Shown: positions 28,687 through 37,684, numbered from the stretch's first letter. The stretch: DNA of 40,628 nucleotides from an uncultured Candidatus Saccharibacteria bacterium (GCA_903900685.1 CAIUOC010000008.1:1-40628), one strand, 5' to 3'. Numbers and translations are program-made. The notes: generated by a model from the letters alone, not told the origin.

Positions 28687-28777
28687 TAAGCCATGAAATC
28701 TTAAAATACAAAAACAAGGAGAAAGCAAAATGAAATTGCTATATCATTATATTTATTACTCTTTTATGGAAGTAAAT

Positions 28778-29449
28778 TTACAAGCTAAATGACTTTAGAA
28801 TATCGATTGCAGTTTTTACCTCTGGTTGATTAAGATAATCTGTTGTCTTAAGTTTACTATTTTGTAAACTATCATTTGAACTATAATAACCATTTAGATA
28901 TATATATTCATCGTTTGGCATCGATACGTAATCTATTCCACCTACTTGACACTGAAAAGTCGCATAACCATTTCCCTTCAATAAATCACCAGTACTTCCA
29001 ATCCATAACTGAATCGGAACATCTACATAAGAAGAATAAGAAATAGCAAGATTATTATTTAGATTTTCGAGAATAGTAATTTTTGGAGGAGCAACGCAAT
29101 CTTCATTCTGAATAATTGGATTGTGATTGGTTTTACTGAGACTATAATCACTTTTAAAATTATTTGGCCCAGAGATTGTCAGATTTTCGAGAGTATATTT
29201 ATCGGTACTTTGAATACTGTTTATTGCCAACTTCCAATTTGCAGGGTATTGAAATTCAGCAGTACTATTTGAAGATTTATAAATAAGCCAACCTGTTTTT
29301 TTCGTTACCTGCACATGCTGAGTGATTATTGCTTTATGTTCGTGTTTGTATACTTGCCAGCCCATCACTCCTAATAGCATTACTACTGTAAATACTAATA
29401 TAGTCTCTAAAGCACTAAAGCCTTTTTCGTTTTTGTTTAGTTTGTTCAT
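28778..29449 (-). CDS. Type IV pilin-like protein
   Basis: MNKLNKNEKGFSALETILVFTVVMLLGVMGWQVYKHEHK: prepilin-like KGFSALE plus hydrophobic helix. Confidence 0.75.
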   Translation of the reverse strand: MNKLNKNEKGFSALETILVFTVVMLLGVMGWQVYKHEHKAIITQHVQVTKKTGWLIYKSSNSTAEFQYPANWKLAINSIQSTDKYTLENLTISGPNNFKSDYSLSKTNHNPIIQNEDCVAPPKITILENLNNNLAISYSSYVDVPIQLWIGSTGDLLKGNGYATFQCQVGGIDYVSMPNDEYIYLNGYYSSNDSLQNSKLKTTDYLNQPEVKTAIDILKSFSL

Positions 29450-29481
29450 GATTGCTTTAAGTATAGTTTAAATGTATTTTT

Positions 29482-29955
29482 TTGCAACAGATAAAAGCGT
29501 TGGAGCAACGTTCAGTGGAACTACAACAAACCAAGTCAAAGCTGATTATTGAAATGGCAAAGGCTGACCCCGAATACAAGCAGGACATCAAGGACGAGGT
29601 TGATAAAATTAAGACTCAGATAGCCGATAACGAAACACTGGTAAATCAGTCAGATGAACTAAACGAAGACTTGTTAGGGTTCGTGAAGTTCGGGCTGGAA
29701 TACACCAACACACTAATGGACAACTGCTGAAAGCTAGACCACGAAGAACGGGTACGGTGCCAACAACTGATATTACCAGGCTGAATTTAATACAATCACT
29801 CTAAAAAAGTTGGCACCCCCTTAATTAGCCCTATTTACTCCTTTCAAGCCAACAAAAAAGACCTTCGGTTTGACCGAAAGTCCCTTATGGTGGAGCTGGT
29901 GAGCACTGCCCTCACGTCCGAAGGTTTATTGATTGCCGATCTTCTACAGGCATAG
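29482..29955 (+). pseudogene. C-terminal relic of a large serine recombinase, frame running into the ssrA terminator and 3' end
   Basis: Frame from 29482: ...LLGFVKFGLEYTNTLMDNC*KLDHEERVRCQQLILPG*I*YNHSKKVGTPLISPIYSFQANKKDLRFDRKSLMVELV...; resembles the coiled-coil and 'RCQQLIFPGGFWVD..KKVYTP.ISPIY' tails of serine recombinases; in-frame TGA, TGA, TAA stops. Confidence 0.65.
29855..29882 (-). terminator. Rho-independent terminator of ssrA
   Basis: Minus strand GACTTTCGGTCAAACCGAAGGTCTTTTTTG: GC stem followed by T run. Confidence 0.85.
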
Positions 29956-30293
29956 ATAGTTTAAAGGTTTGTCTTGGAATAAGAACGAGAAACTATCAAA
30001 ATTCAAATCCCAATATATCTATGAAGTCTTAATGTCTATTCTAGATCAAAAATAGGCAAGCATCCAGATGATATGACGTCGTTAGTTAATATCTGGCGTC
30101 TCAACATACAACGGCTATAGCGTTTAGGCTACAGCTGGTGCGAAAGTACTTACGCTAAAAGGATTAAATCCTCTTACAGCAGTTGCTACGCGGTTCAAAA
30201 CTTTTGCAGTTATTGAATTTTGCCGTATAACGCTCAGCGAGCGACCTGCAGATCAAGCCAATAAAGTCCTACGTCAAGCTTAAATTCAGCCCC
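29888..30293 (-). ncRNA. ssrA: tmRNA (transfer-messenger RNA)
   Basis: 5' GGGGCTGAATTTAAGCTTGACG pairs with 3' CAGCTCC + encoded ACCA; resume context AATAACT|GCA; tag ORF 30207-30124 AKVLNRVATAVRGFNPFSVSTFAPAVA*; extended -10 upstream and terminator downstream. Confidence 0.92.
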
Positions 30294-30302
30294 GTATTCA
30301 TA

Positions 30303-30311
30303 ATTATACCA
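30303..30311 (-). promoter_or_regulatory. Extended -10 promoter (TGGTATAAT) of ssrA
   Basis: Minus strand TATGGTATAATTATGAATAC-GGGGCTG. Confidence 0.6.
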
Positions 30312-30335
30312 TATTTTTATTATATTGGCTATGCT

Positions 30336-30800
30336 TTATATTTTTACGTAAAGACTCATTAGAGTTTCTTCTATTCTTCTCTGTTTTTTATCATTCATCT
30401 CACCAATAATATTGGTATGTAATTTAGCCAAAATATTATTGGCAGCGTCTCTTAATTTGATTCCTTTTATCGTTAAATTAGTAATGTGTTCTCGTTTATG
30501 TTCAGGGTTAATAACTGAAACTATCAGTCCACTGAGTCTCATTAATCTAATTTGGCGACTAATACTAGCTTCAGTTTGACCAAGTATCTTAGCGATTTGT
30601 TTTTGCTTAAACTGTGGATTAGCTTCTAGAACATGAATAATCTTATATTGAGAAAAGCCAATACCCAACTGTTCAAGTAGTATTTGATCAGATTGACGCT
30701 CGATCCGAAAGGCAAGTCGTTCTATGATATCAACGATAGATGAGAGACCTGAGTTATCATTCATAAACATTATCATAGCATTAACTTTATTACTTAACAA
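30336..30800 (-). CDS. MarR-family transcriptional regulator; true start probably ATG at 30776 or shortly after
   Basis: wHTH core GFSQYKIIHVLEANPQFKQKQIAKILGQTEASISRQIRLMRLSGLI. Confidence 0.88.
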   Translation of the reverse strand: MLSNKVNAMIMFMNDNSGLSSIVDIIERLAFRIERQSDQILLEQLGIGFSQYKIIHVLEANPQFKQKQIAKILGQTEASISRQIRLMRLSGLIVSVINPEHKREHITNLTIKGIKLRDAANNILAKLHTNIIGEMNDKKQRRIEETLMSLYVKI

Positions 30801-30812
30801 GTTAAGTAATAA
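30787..30812. promoter_or_regulatory. Perfect 12-2-12 palindrome TTATTACTTAAC-AA-GTTAAGTAATAA, candidate MarR operator
   Basis: Read directly; immediately after the ksgA stop codon and about 10 nt before the first marR ATG. Confidence 0.75.
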
Positions 30813-31613
30813 TCAGAGTAGGGAAGAATCGATTAATGCAACTGTAAGATCATGCCAATTTTCTAATGTTAATTCTTGAGCGCGAGTTTGAGCATTTATA
30901 CCAACAGACTCAAGAATTGTCTCAGCTTGATTTTTTTTAATACTTAACCCTGCGCTAATTGAATTGGATAGTTTCTTACGCCTCTGTCCAAATCCAGCCT
31001 TAACTACCTTAAAAAATGTTTTTTTATCCAAGTCAGGAAATAAATCCGTCTGTCTTCTTGCTAGAATAACAACTTGAGAATCAACTTTTGGCGGTGGATC
31101 AAAAAGTAGTGCTGGCACAATTAACCCTAAACTAACGTGGTTATAATATTGTACACTGACACTAAGTAAGCTCATGGATCCAGGACCTGCATCTACTCGT
31201 TGAGCAACTTCTTTTTGAACTAGAATAGCTGCTTTAGAAAACGGATTATCTGATTCAGACAGTACTCTAAATAGTTTACTTGTTAAGTAATATGGAATAT
31301 TGGCTATTACCTTATAGTCCTTAGGCAAGGAATCAAGATTAAACTTGAGTATATCGCTATCAATAATTGTCAGATTATCAGCTTTGATTTCTTTCTTAAG
31401 CTTATTGATTAGTTCCCTGTCCACTTCAACAGTAGTTACTGTATTAGCGTTCTTAACTAGAAGTTTTGTTAAGGAGCCATGTCCTGGGCCAACTTCAAGT
31501 ACATTATCCGTTTGCTTAAGATCAACGGCTTCCATCATTGACTCAAGACTATAAAGATCGTTGAGCCAATGCTGTCCTAGTGATTTATTTGCTGGAACTG
31601 CCATATTTACCAA
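30813..31613 (-). CDS. rsmA: 16S rRNA dimethyladenosine transferase
   Basis: KSLGQHWLNDLYSLESMM, VLEVGPGHGSLT, VIANIPYYLTSKL. Confidence 0.96.
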   Translation of the reverse strand: MVNMAVPANKSLGQHWLNDLYSLESMMEAVDLKQTDNVLEVGPGHGSLTKLLVKNANTVTTVEVDRELINKLKKEIKADNLTIIDSDILKFNLDSLPKDYKVIANIPYYLTSKLFRVLSESDNPFSKAAILVQKEVAQRVDAGPGSMSLLSVSVQYYNHVSLGLIVPALLFDPPPKVDSQVVILARRQTDLFPDLDKKTFFKVVKAGFGQRRKKLSNSISAGLSIKKNQAETILESVGINAQTRAQELTLENWHDLTVALIDSSLL

Positions 31614-32866
31614 TTTCCGTTATTAATCCAATGCGTATAGGCATTATACCAGCCACCATAACGACTTGTGGCATAGCCAGAGCACCATCTAAGCTGAGTT
31701 ATTGGGTTTGTAGCCCAATCTGATCCTGCGCTAACCATCTTATATCCAGGAGTAGCCTGACATAGGCCATAGCCATTTGAAGTACCAGAATTATCTGGAA
31801 CAGCTGGGCAATAGTGCTCACCTTGAGCTTTTGTTGGACACCAACCAGATTCATGAGAAATAATATAGTCAGCATACTGATAATCTTGTGGGGCAATACC
31901 AGCAAGTGACATATCTCCCTTTATTCCAGATAGGCTTGTTCCCTGACTAATTATTTCAGTTACTGGCTGAACAGTAACAATAGATTGCAGTACTGTTTGG
32001 CTTATAACTTTGCCATTTTGCAACTGATTAAGGTAAGTTATGGTTTCGGAGCCAGGACTACCTTTTTGAGTTATGGCTGATGTTCCATAGGCAAGCGAGC
32101 TATCCTGAATGGTTTGAACTGGCATTGATATTGCCTGAGTAACATTCGTTATATTGGTTCCTTTATGTATTAGAAAAACAGCCATATTTGCAGTAATTGG
32201 TGTGGCTCCAAAGGGAGTAATACTATCTCCCTTGGCAAGTTTAATTTTTTCTTGTTTTGCAAATTCATCAACAGTTTTCGCATGAGTTCTAACAACAGTA
32301 GGAGTACCGTAAATATTTAAGTTTACTGGTATAGCAGGGTCAACTACGATTCTTGAGCCAATTGCACCGTCTGAAAGAAAATTCGTAGAAGGAAGAACTT
32401 TCACATTGTCTTCTGGATATACCTGGACGCCAACCTGTGTTGCAATTGCCCTTGGAGTGACTTCAGCACTATACGAAAAAGTTCTGTTAACTCCGTCTAT
32501 CACTTCGACTGGCCTACCTCTATAGACATTAATTCTAAAGTCGTTTTGGTTAATCTGAGTTGTTAGACTTGGAGCAACAACATCGCCCTGATTAATCTTT
32601 ATACCAAGGCTTGCTAGCAAATCTCCTACCGTAGATATCTTTGTAGGCACAGTAACGGTATGGCCATCATGCTTAATTATCACAATCTTAGAATCAATAG
32701 GACTAGTTATTGTTTTGCTGGAATAGATCCAAAAAAACACAAAACCAATTATGCAAATAAAAAGTAAAATTAATGGATACAAAAAAGGCTTATTAATTTC
32801 TGGAACTTCAGATTTGGAATCAACCTCTATTTGTTCAGTGTATTTTATATTTCTAGATTTATTCAT
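31607..32866 (-). CDS. DUF348/G5-type secreted protein with C-terminal Rpf/transglycosylase-like domain (RpfB/YabE-like)
   Basis: TM, repeated DUF348-like segments (IIKHDGHTVTVPTKISTVGDLLASLGI), C-terminal YIISHESGWCPTKAQGEHYCPAVPDNSGTSNGYGLCQATPG; 7-bp overlap with rsmA. Confidence 0.85.
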   Translation of the reverse strand: MNKSRNIKYTEQIEVDSKSEVPEINKPFLYPLILLFICIIGFVFFWIYSSKTITSPIDSKIVIIKHDGHTVTVPTKISTVGDLLASLGIKINQGDVVAPSLTTQINQNDFRINVYRGRPVEVIDGVNRTFSYSAEVTPRAIATQVGVQVYPEDNVKVLPSTNFLSDGAIGSRIVVDPAIPVNLNIYGTPTVVRTHAKTVDEFAKQEKIKLAKGDSITPFGATPITANMAVFLIHKGTNITNVTQAISMPVQTIQDSSLAYGTSAITQKGSPGSETITYLNQLQNGKVISQTVLQSIVTVQPVTEIISQGTSLSGIKGDMSLAGIAPQDYQYADYIISHESGWCPTKAQGEHYCPAVPDNSGTSNGYGLCQATPGYKMVSAGSDWATNPITQLRWCSGYATSRYGGWYNAYTHWINNGNW

Positions 32867-32927
32867 TATCTAATTCTAAATATCCTCTGTTAACTCATGA
32901 CTTTGTTTAATATAATTTTATCATGTA

Positions 32928-33371
32928 TCAGAATTTAATAAGCTTAATGCCAGTAATAACATCTTTAGTTAGATTATCACTACCAATTGAGTCGATATTT
33001 ATAAATTCAGCAACCCTAATTTCGTGAGATCCGTGGGTATCCCTGTAGTTATCCAACTCAACTAAAAAATAATGGGCCATATAATTAAAGCCGGTCTCAG
33101 AAATTATAATATTGCCTAGATCCTTAAGCTGCGACTCTTTTATTATAATTCCCGTTTCCTCTCTAAGCTCTCTTACTGCAGCAAGTTTTACAGGTTCACC
33201 TTTTTTTATTCCGCCACCTGGCAACTGCCACTTTTTATTGCCAATCCAGCCCTGAACCAACAGTATATCGTTTTTATACCTAACAATAACTCTAGTCCTG
33301 TCGGTATTTCTAACTACTAAAAATATTAATGGCCAGGTTATCCAAAATGTAATTTTAGAAAATAGATTCAT
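32928..33371 (-). CDS. NUDIX hydrolase with N-terminal hydrophobic segment
   Basis: Nudix box GGGIKKGEPVKLAAVRELREETGI. Confidence 0.9.
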   Translation of the reverse strand: MNLFSKITFWITWPLIFLVVRNTDRTRVIVRYKNDILLVQGWIGNKKWQLPGGGIKKGEPVKLAAVRELREETGIIIKESQLKDLGNIIISETGFNYMAHYFLVELDNYRDTHGSHEIRVAEFINIDSIGSDNLTKDVITGIKLIKF

Positions 33372-33376
33372 TGTTT

Positions 33377-35527
33377 TTAGTTTTCGAGTTTTTTCAAAGG
33401 AGCAAATGAAACATTAAGCTTCTTAGAACCCTTGCCCTTAAAATAAATAACCACGTTTTCACCTTCCATCTCCATAACATGACCCTCTCCGAATAAACTA
33501 TGAGAAACCTTATCGCCGATTTCAAGTTCGGGAACATAATGTGGCTCATCACTTACCTTTACTCCATAGCCATGACTGCTTTGAATATCATCAAAGTATG
33601 TTCCTTCGACTGTTGTTTCTGAATCTATTTCACTAAGAAACCTACTTGGAACATTATGCTGTATACCGCCATATAGAAGTCTTGAGCTGGCAGATAGAAG
33701 ATATAGCTCTTCTCTTGCTCTAGTCATACCAACGTAACACAACCTTCTCTCTTCTTCCATCTCACTCTGATCATATAATGCCCTAGAGTGTGGGAATATA
33801 GTTTCCTCCATGCCAGTCATAAATACAGCTGGAAATTCAAGCCCCTTAGCAGCATGTAATGTCATTAGGGTTACACTATCGTCACTCATATTTGCTTGAT
33901 CGAGATCACTAATTAAGCTAATTTCTTCTAAGAAGCCACTCATTCCAAACTCAGCATACTCTTCAGTTACACTTAAAAGTTCCTTGACGTTTTCCTGTCT
34001 AGATTCACCCATTAAGGTTTTGTCATTCAAAAACTCTAAATAACCAATTCTCTTAATTAGAGTATCGAGAATAACCGAAGGAGTTAATTCATCAATACTT
34101 TCATGAAGAGTCATTATGATACCCCCAAGTTCAAATAAGCCTTTTCTAGCTTTGTCAGTTAGAATATTACATTCAGTTACTCTAGCCAGACCTTGAGATA
34201 GCGTTAATTTATTTTCAATCATCCAATCGTTAAAAGTCTGAACAGATTTAGCGCCTATACCCCTGGTTGGTAGATTAATAATTCGATCAAAGCTTACTCT
34301 ATCTTCTGGTTGGTAGATTAATCTAAGATAAGCGATTAAGTCACGAACCTCTTTACGATCATAAAACCTTGTTCCGCCAACAATCTTATAAGGTATACCA
34401 TAATGCACGAGCGCTTCTTCGATTGATCTCGATTGGGCATTAGTCCTATAAAGAACTGCAAAATCCTGGTAACGTCTAAGGCCGGCATCAATGGCGGTTC
34501 TTATTCTTCTAATAATTGTCTCACCTTCACTTCTTTCATTATTTACCTGAATGATTTGAACTGGCATTCCAACTTCACCATCAGTCCATAACTTTTTCTT
34601 AGATCGATGCTCATTCTTAGTAATTACAGCATTCGCGGCATTGAGGATAGATTTAGTACTCCTGTAATTTTGTTCCAGTTTTATAACCTCACAACCAGGA
34701 TAATCTTTTTCAAAGTTTAAAATATTTCTAAAGTCGGCACCCCGGAATGAATAAACACTCTGCCAATCATCGCCAACTACAGCAATATTTTTTTCTTTTG
34801 AAGTTAAAAACTTAACTAATTTATATTGTGCAGTATTGGTGTCCTGATACTCATCAATCATTATGTACTTAAATTGGTTCTGCCACTTTTCTCTGACTTC
34901 ACTTTTAGTGCTAAGTAGTTTAACAGTTGATAATATAAGATCATCGAAATCTAAAGCGTTATTTTCCTTAAGTAATGTTTCATATATTGGATAAACTTGA
35001 GCAGCAGTTTTTTGGGTTGGGGAGCTTGCAGTCGAAGAGTATTGATCTGGGTTAAGCATTTCATTTTTGGCTGAACTAATAGCACTAGATATACCTCTTG
35101 CTGGGAATGCTTTTTCATCTATCTGAAGTCTCTTACTGGCTCGCTTTATAGCACTAATACGATCATTCTCGTCGAAGATTATGAAATTATTGGGAATTCC
35201 TATATGGTCACCGTCTTGACGAAGTAATTTTACGCATATGGAGTGGAAGGTTCCCATATATGGCATAAATCCTCGGTTATTCGAGTTATCTCCTAGAAGC
35301 TTGCCAACCCTTTCTCTCATCTCTTTAGCAGCCTTATTAGTAAAAGTTACGGCTAAGATGTTATAAGGAGTTGCTTTTTGATTAGCAATTAAATAAGCGA
35401 TTCTGTGAGTTAGGGTTTTTGTTTTTCCACTACCAGCACCAGCTTGTATTAATAAAGGTCCACCAATCGTTTTGACTGCTCTTAATTGTTCTGCATTTAA
35501 ATCTCTAACTATTTCCTCTTGAAGCAT
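33377..35527 (-). CDS. pcrA: UvrD/PcrA-type DNA helicase
   Basis: LNAEQLRAVKTIGGPLLIQAGAGSGKTKTLTHRIAYLI, DEYQDTN, VGDDWQSVYSFRGAD, TLHAAKGLEF, VGMTRARE. Confidence 0.96.
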   Translation of the reverse strand: MLQEEIVRDLNAEQLRAVKTIGGPLLIQAGAGSGKTKTLTHRIAYLIANQKATPYNILAVTFTNKAAKEMRERVGKLLGDNSNNRGFMPYMGTFHSICVKLLRQDGDHIGIPNNFIIFDENDRISAIKRASKRLQIDEKAFPARGISSAISSAKNEMLNPDQYSSTASSPTQKTAAQVYPIYETLLKENNALDFDDLILSTVKLLSTKSEVREKWQNQFKYIMIDEYQDTNTAQYKLVKFLTSKEKNIAVVGDDWQSVYSFRGADFRNILNFEKDYPGCEVIKLEQNYRSTKSILNAANAVITKNEHRSKKKLWTDGEVGMPVQIIQVNNERSEGETIIRRIRTAIDAGLRRYQDFAVLYRTNAQSRSIEEALVHYGIPYKIVGGTRFYDRKEVRDLIAYLRLIYQPEDRVSFDRIINLPTRGIGAKSVQTFNDWMIENKLTLSQGLARVTECNILTDKARKGLFELGGIIMTLHESIDELTPSVILDTLIKRIGYLEFLNDKTLMGESRQENVKELLSVTEEYAEFGMSGFLEEISLISDLDQANMSDDSVTLMTLHAAKGLEFPAVFMTGMEETIFPHSRALYDQSEMEEERRLCYVGMTRAREELYLLSASSRLLYGGIQHNVPSRFLSEIDSETTVEGTYFDDIQSSHGYGVKVSDEPHYVPELEIGDKVSHSLFGEGHVMEMEGENVVIYFKGKGSKKLNVSFAPLKKLEN

Positions 35528-35560
35528 CTATATATTGTAGCAAGTCTTAGCTATTTATTG

Positions 35561-36352
35561 TTAGCTGATTTTTAATCTAGTTTGATGAACTTTTGAAGCG
35601 ACATCAATAATGCCAGTAAATTTATAGCAATTTAAACTAGCAGCTCCGACTAATGCGCCATCACATCCAGACAGATTTAAATAGGTACCAACTGTTTGAT
35701 CGCTTACGCTTCCACCGTATAGAACCCTTACTCTTTGCGCTACAATGGGACCAAATAAATGTTTAATCTGATCTCTTATAAAGTTGATTATTTCTTGGAC
35801 ATCATTGGGTTTGGCAATTTCACCACCGAATGTTGAGATTGCCCAAACTGGTTCATAGGCTATAACAATGTTCTCAATTTCATTAGAAGTTAAATTGGCA
35901 AAAGCAGTTATTAACTGGTCATGAATTACAGTTTTTGTTTCTCCAGCAGTTCTTTCAGTTTTTGTTTCTCCAATACAGACAATTGGAGTAATCTCATTCC
36001 TGACAGCAGCACTAACCTTATCGCGGACTGTTTCTAGCGTTTCATTAAAGTACAAACGTCTTTCTGAGTGACCAATAATACAATAACTAACCATATCTCG
36101 GAGCATAGTGAAACTTACTTCTCCGGTGTAGGCACCCTCATCCTTATAGTAAGCATCTTGAGCTGATAATCTAAACTTACGTCTATCTATTTCCATACTG
36201 ACTGGTTGTAGGCATAGTGTAGACGGAGCTAAAACCATTTCCACACCTTTATGTATTTTTATTTTTTGATCAAGCCTATGGACTAGTATGCTTGCCTGGG
36301 AGACATTGAGATTCATTTTCCAGTTACCAACTATTAATATTTTTCTGTCCAT
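35561..36352 (-). CDS. tpiA: Triosephosphate isomerase
   Basis: GNWKMNLN, IIGHSERR, IAYEPVWAI, LYGGSV. Confidence 0.97.
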   Translation of the reverse strand: MDRKILIVGNWKMNLNVSQASILVHRLDQKIKIHKGVEMVLAPSTLCLQPVSMEIDRRKFRLSAQDAYYKDEGAYTGEVSFTMLRDMVSYCIIGHSERRLYFNETLETVRDKVSAAVRNEITPIVCIGETKTERTAGETKTVIHDQLITAFANLTSNEIENIVIAYEPVWAISTFGGEIAKPNDVQEIINFIRDQIKHLFGPIVAQRVRVLYGGSVSDQTVGTYLNLSGCDGALVGAASLNCYKFTGIIDVASKVHQTRLKIS

Positions 36353-36354
36353 AT

Positions 36355-37665
36355 TTAAATCCTAGCCTTTTCCTTTTTATCTAGCAATGCTTCTACTCCA
36401 GGTAATTTTCTGCCTGCCATCAATTCCAAACTAGCTCCTCCACCAGTCGATACATGATCGAAGGAATCTACAAGATTTCTATTTTCAACATAACCGACAG
36501 TATCACCTCCACCTACGAGACTAAATGGGCGATTACCAAATTCACCCAATATACCATCGACTAATATTTCACTTCCTCTAGCAAAAGGACCTATAGGGCC
36601 ATGTAAGCCTTCAATTTCCGTAACACCCATTGTGCCATTCCAAACTACAGTTTTGGTAAGCTGTAAAGTTCCTACAATAAAAGCGGCAGAAAAAGGACCT
36701 ATATCTAATATCTGTTCTTCCTTGTCAATTTTGTAATCTTTAGCTTCAGGGTTTTTTGGATAACTTTCAATATCTGCAACTATGTGTGTCGACCAATCAA
36801 CAATTCTTGTATGACTTAAACTGTTTATCTTTTTTGCGACTACAGCATCTTTTGGAATAAAAAAAGAGAATGCTTTGCGTCTAGATTTCTCATGAGCTTT
36901 ATCCATAATATCTCTAGCTAAACTTAATTCATCCTTATCATAGACTGAGTGAGCAATATCTATACCGCTAGCCTTCAAAAAAGTATTAGCCATAGCACCG
37001 CCGATAGCTACAAAGTCTGCAATTTCAATAAATTTATTTAATAGTGATATCTTATCGGCTATTTTTGCTCCACCAATTATTGCGGCTAATGGCCTTATAG
37101 GACTTTCCATAACGTTAGTGATAGTATCAACTTCTTTTTCTAAAAGTAATCCTGAAACACTTGGTATAAATTTAGTTATAGCATCCGTGCTTGCATGAGC
37201 CCGATGGACAACGCCAAAGCCATCTTGTACAAAAATATCTGCTAGACTTGCAAGCCTTTTTGCAAAGTCTGAGTTATTTTCCTCTTCTTCTTTATGAAAT
37301 CTTAGGTTCTCAAGTAATAATATTTGACCGCTCTTTAAATCTTTGGCAGCATTGTCAACCTCTGTACCAATGCAGTCATGTACGAAGCTAACTTTATTTG
37401 GCTCAAGGAGTTTTCTTAATTCATCGGCAACAACCTTCAAACTATATTTAATATCCTGTGGTCCTTTTGGCCTGCCAAGATGAGAGCAAATAATTAATTT
37501 AACATTCTTACTCAGCAAATATTTAATTGTTGGTATAGACTGCAATATTCTATAGTCGTCGGTTATTTTACCATTGCTACTAAGCGGGACATTGTAGTCT
37601 GCACGAAGTAGAACTGTTTTGCCTGTAAGGTTTATGTCCTTAATTGTTTGTTTATTAAAACTCAT
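36355..37665 (-). CDS. pgk: Phosphoglycerate kinase
   Basis: VLLRADYNVPL, CSHLGRPKG, LLLENLRFHKEEE, GGAKIADKI, VWNGTMGVTE. Confidence 0.97.
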   Translation of the reverse strand: MSFNKQTIKDINLTGKTVLLRADYNVPLSSNGKITDDYRILQSIPTIKYLLSKNVKLIICSHLGRPKGPQDIKYSLKVVADELRKLLEPNKVSFVHDCIGTEVDNAAKDLKSGQILLLENLRFHKEEEENNSDFAKRLASLADIFVQDGFGVVHRAHASTDAITKFIPSVSGLLLEKEVDTITNVMESPIRPLAAIIGGAKIADKISLLNKFIEIADFVAIGGAMANTFLKASGIDIAHSVYDKDELSLARDIMDKAHEKSRRKAFSFFIPKDAVVAKKINSLSHTRIVDWSTHIVADIESYPKNPEAKDYKIDKEEQILDIGPFSAAFIVGTLQLTKTVVWNGTMGVTEIEGLHGPIGPFARGSEILVDGILGEFGNRPFSLVGGGDTVGYVENRNLVDSFDHVSTGGGASLELMAGRKLPGVEALLDKKEKARI

Positions 37666-37684
37666 TGCCCACCAATCATTTCTT

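Noticed and set aside
29482-29730. Treating the 82-aa ORF as an intact small coiled-coil gene
   Set aside because: It starts only at a TTG with no SD, and recombinase-like text continues past its stop in the same frame, so it is better read as a pseudogene fragment.
29728-29790. UGA recoding (as in SR1/Gracilibacteria) to explain in-frame TGA codons in the recombinase relic
   Set aside because: A TAA also interrupts the frame, and conserved genes in the window (e.g. rsmA) terminate at TGA without internal TGA codons, so the standard code with gene decay is simpler.
30170-30220. Alternative tmRNA tag frame KFNNCKSFEPRSNCCKRI*
   Set aside because: Cys-rich and basic C-terminus is unlike known degradation tags; the GCA frame ends hydrophobic (FAPAVA) and has the expected resume context.
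31278-31295. Second MarR half-operator: TATTACTTAACAAGT inside ksgA identical to part of the palindrome
   Set aside because: It encodes the conserved YYLTS motif of KsgA, so coding constraint explains it; only one half-site is present.
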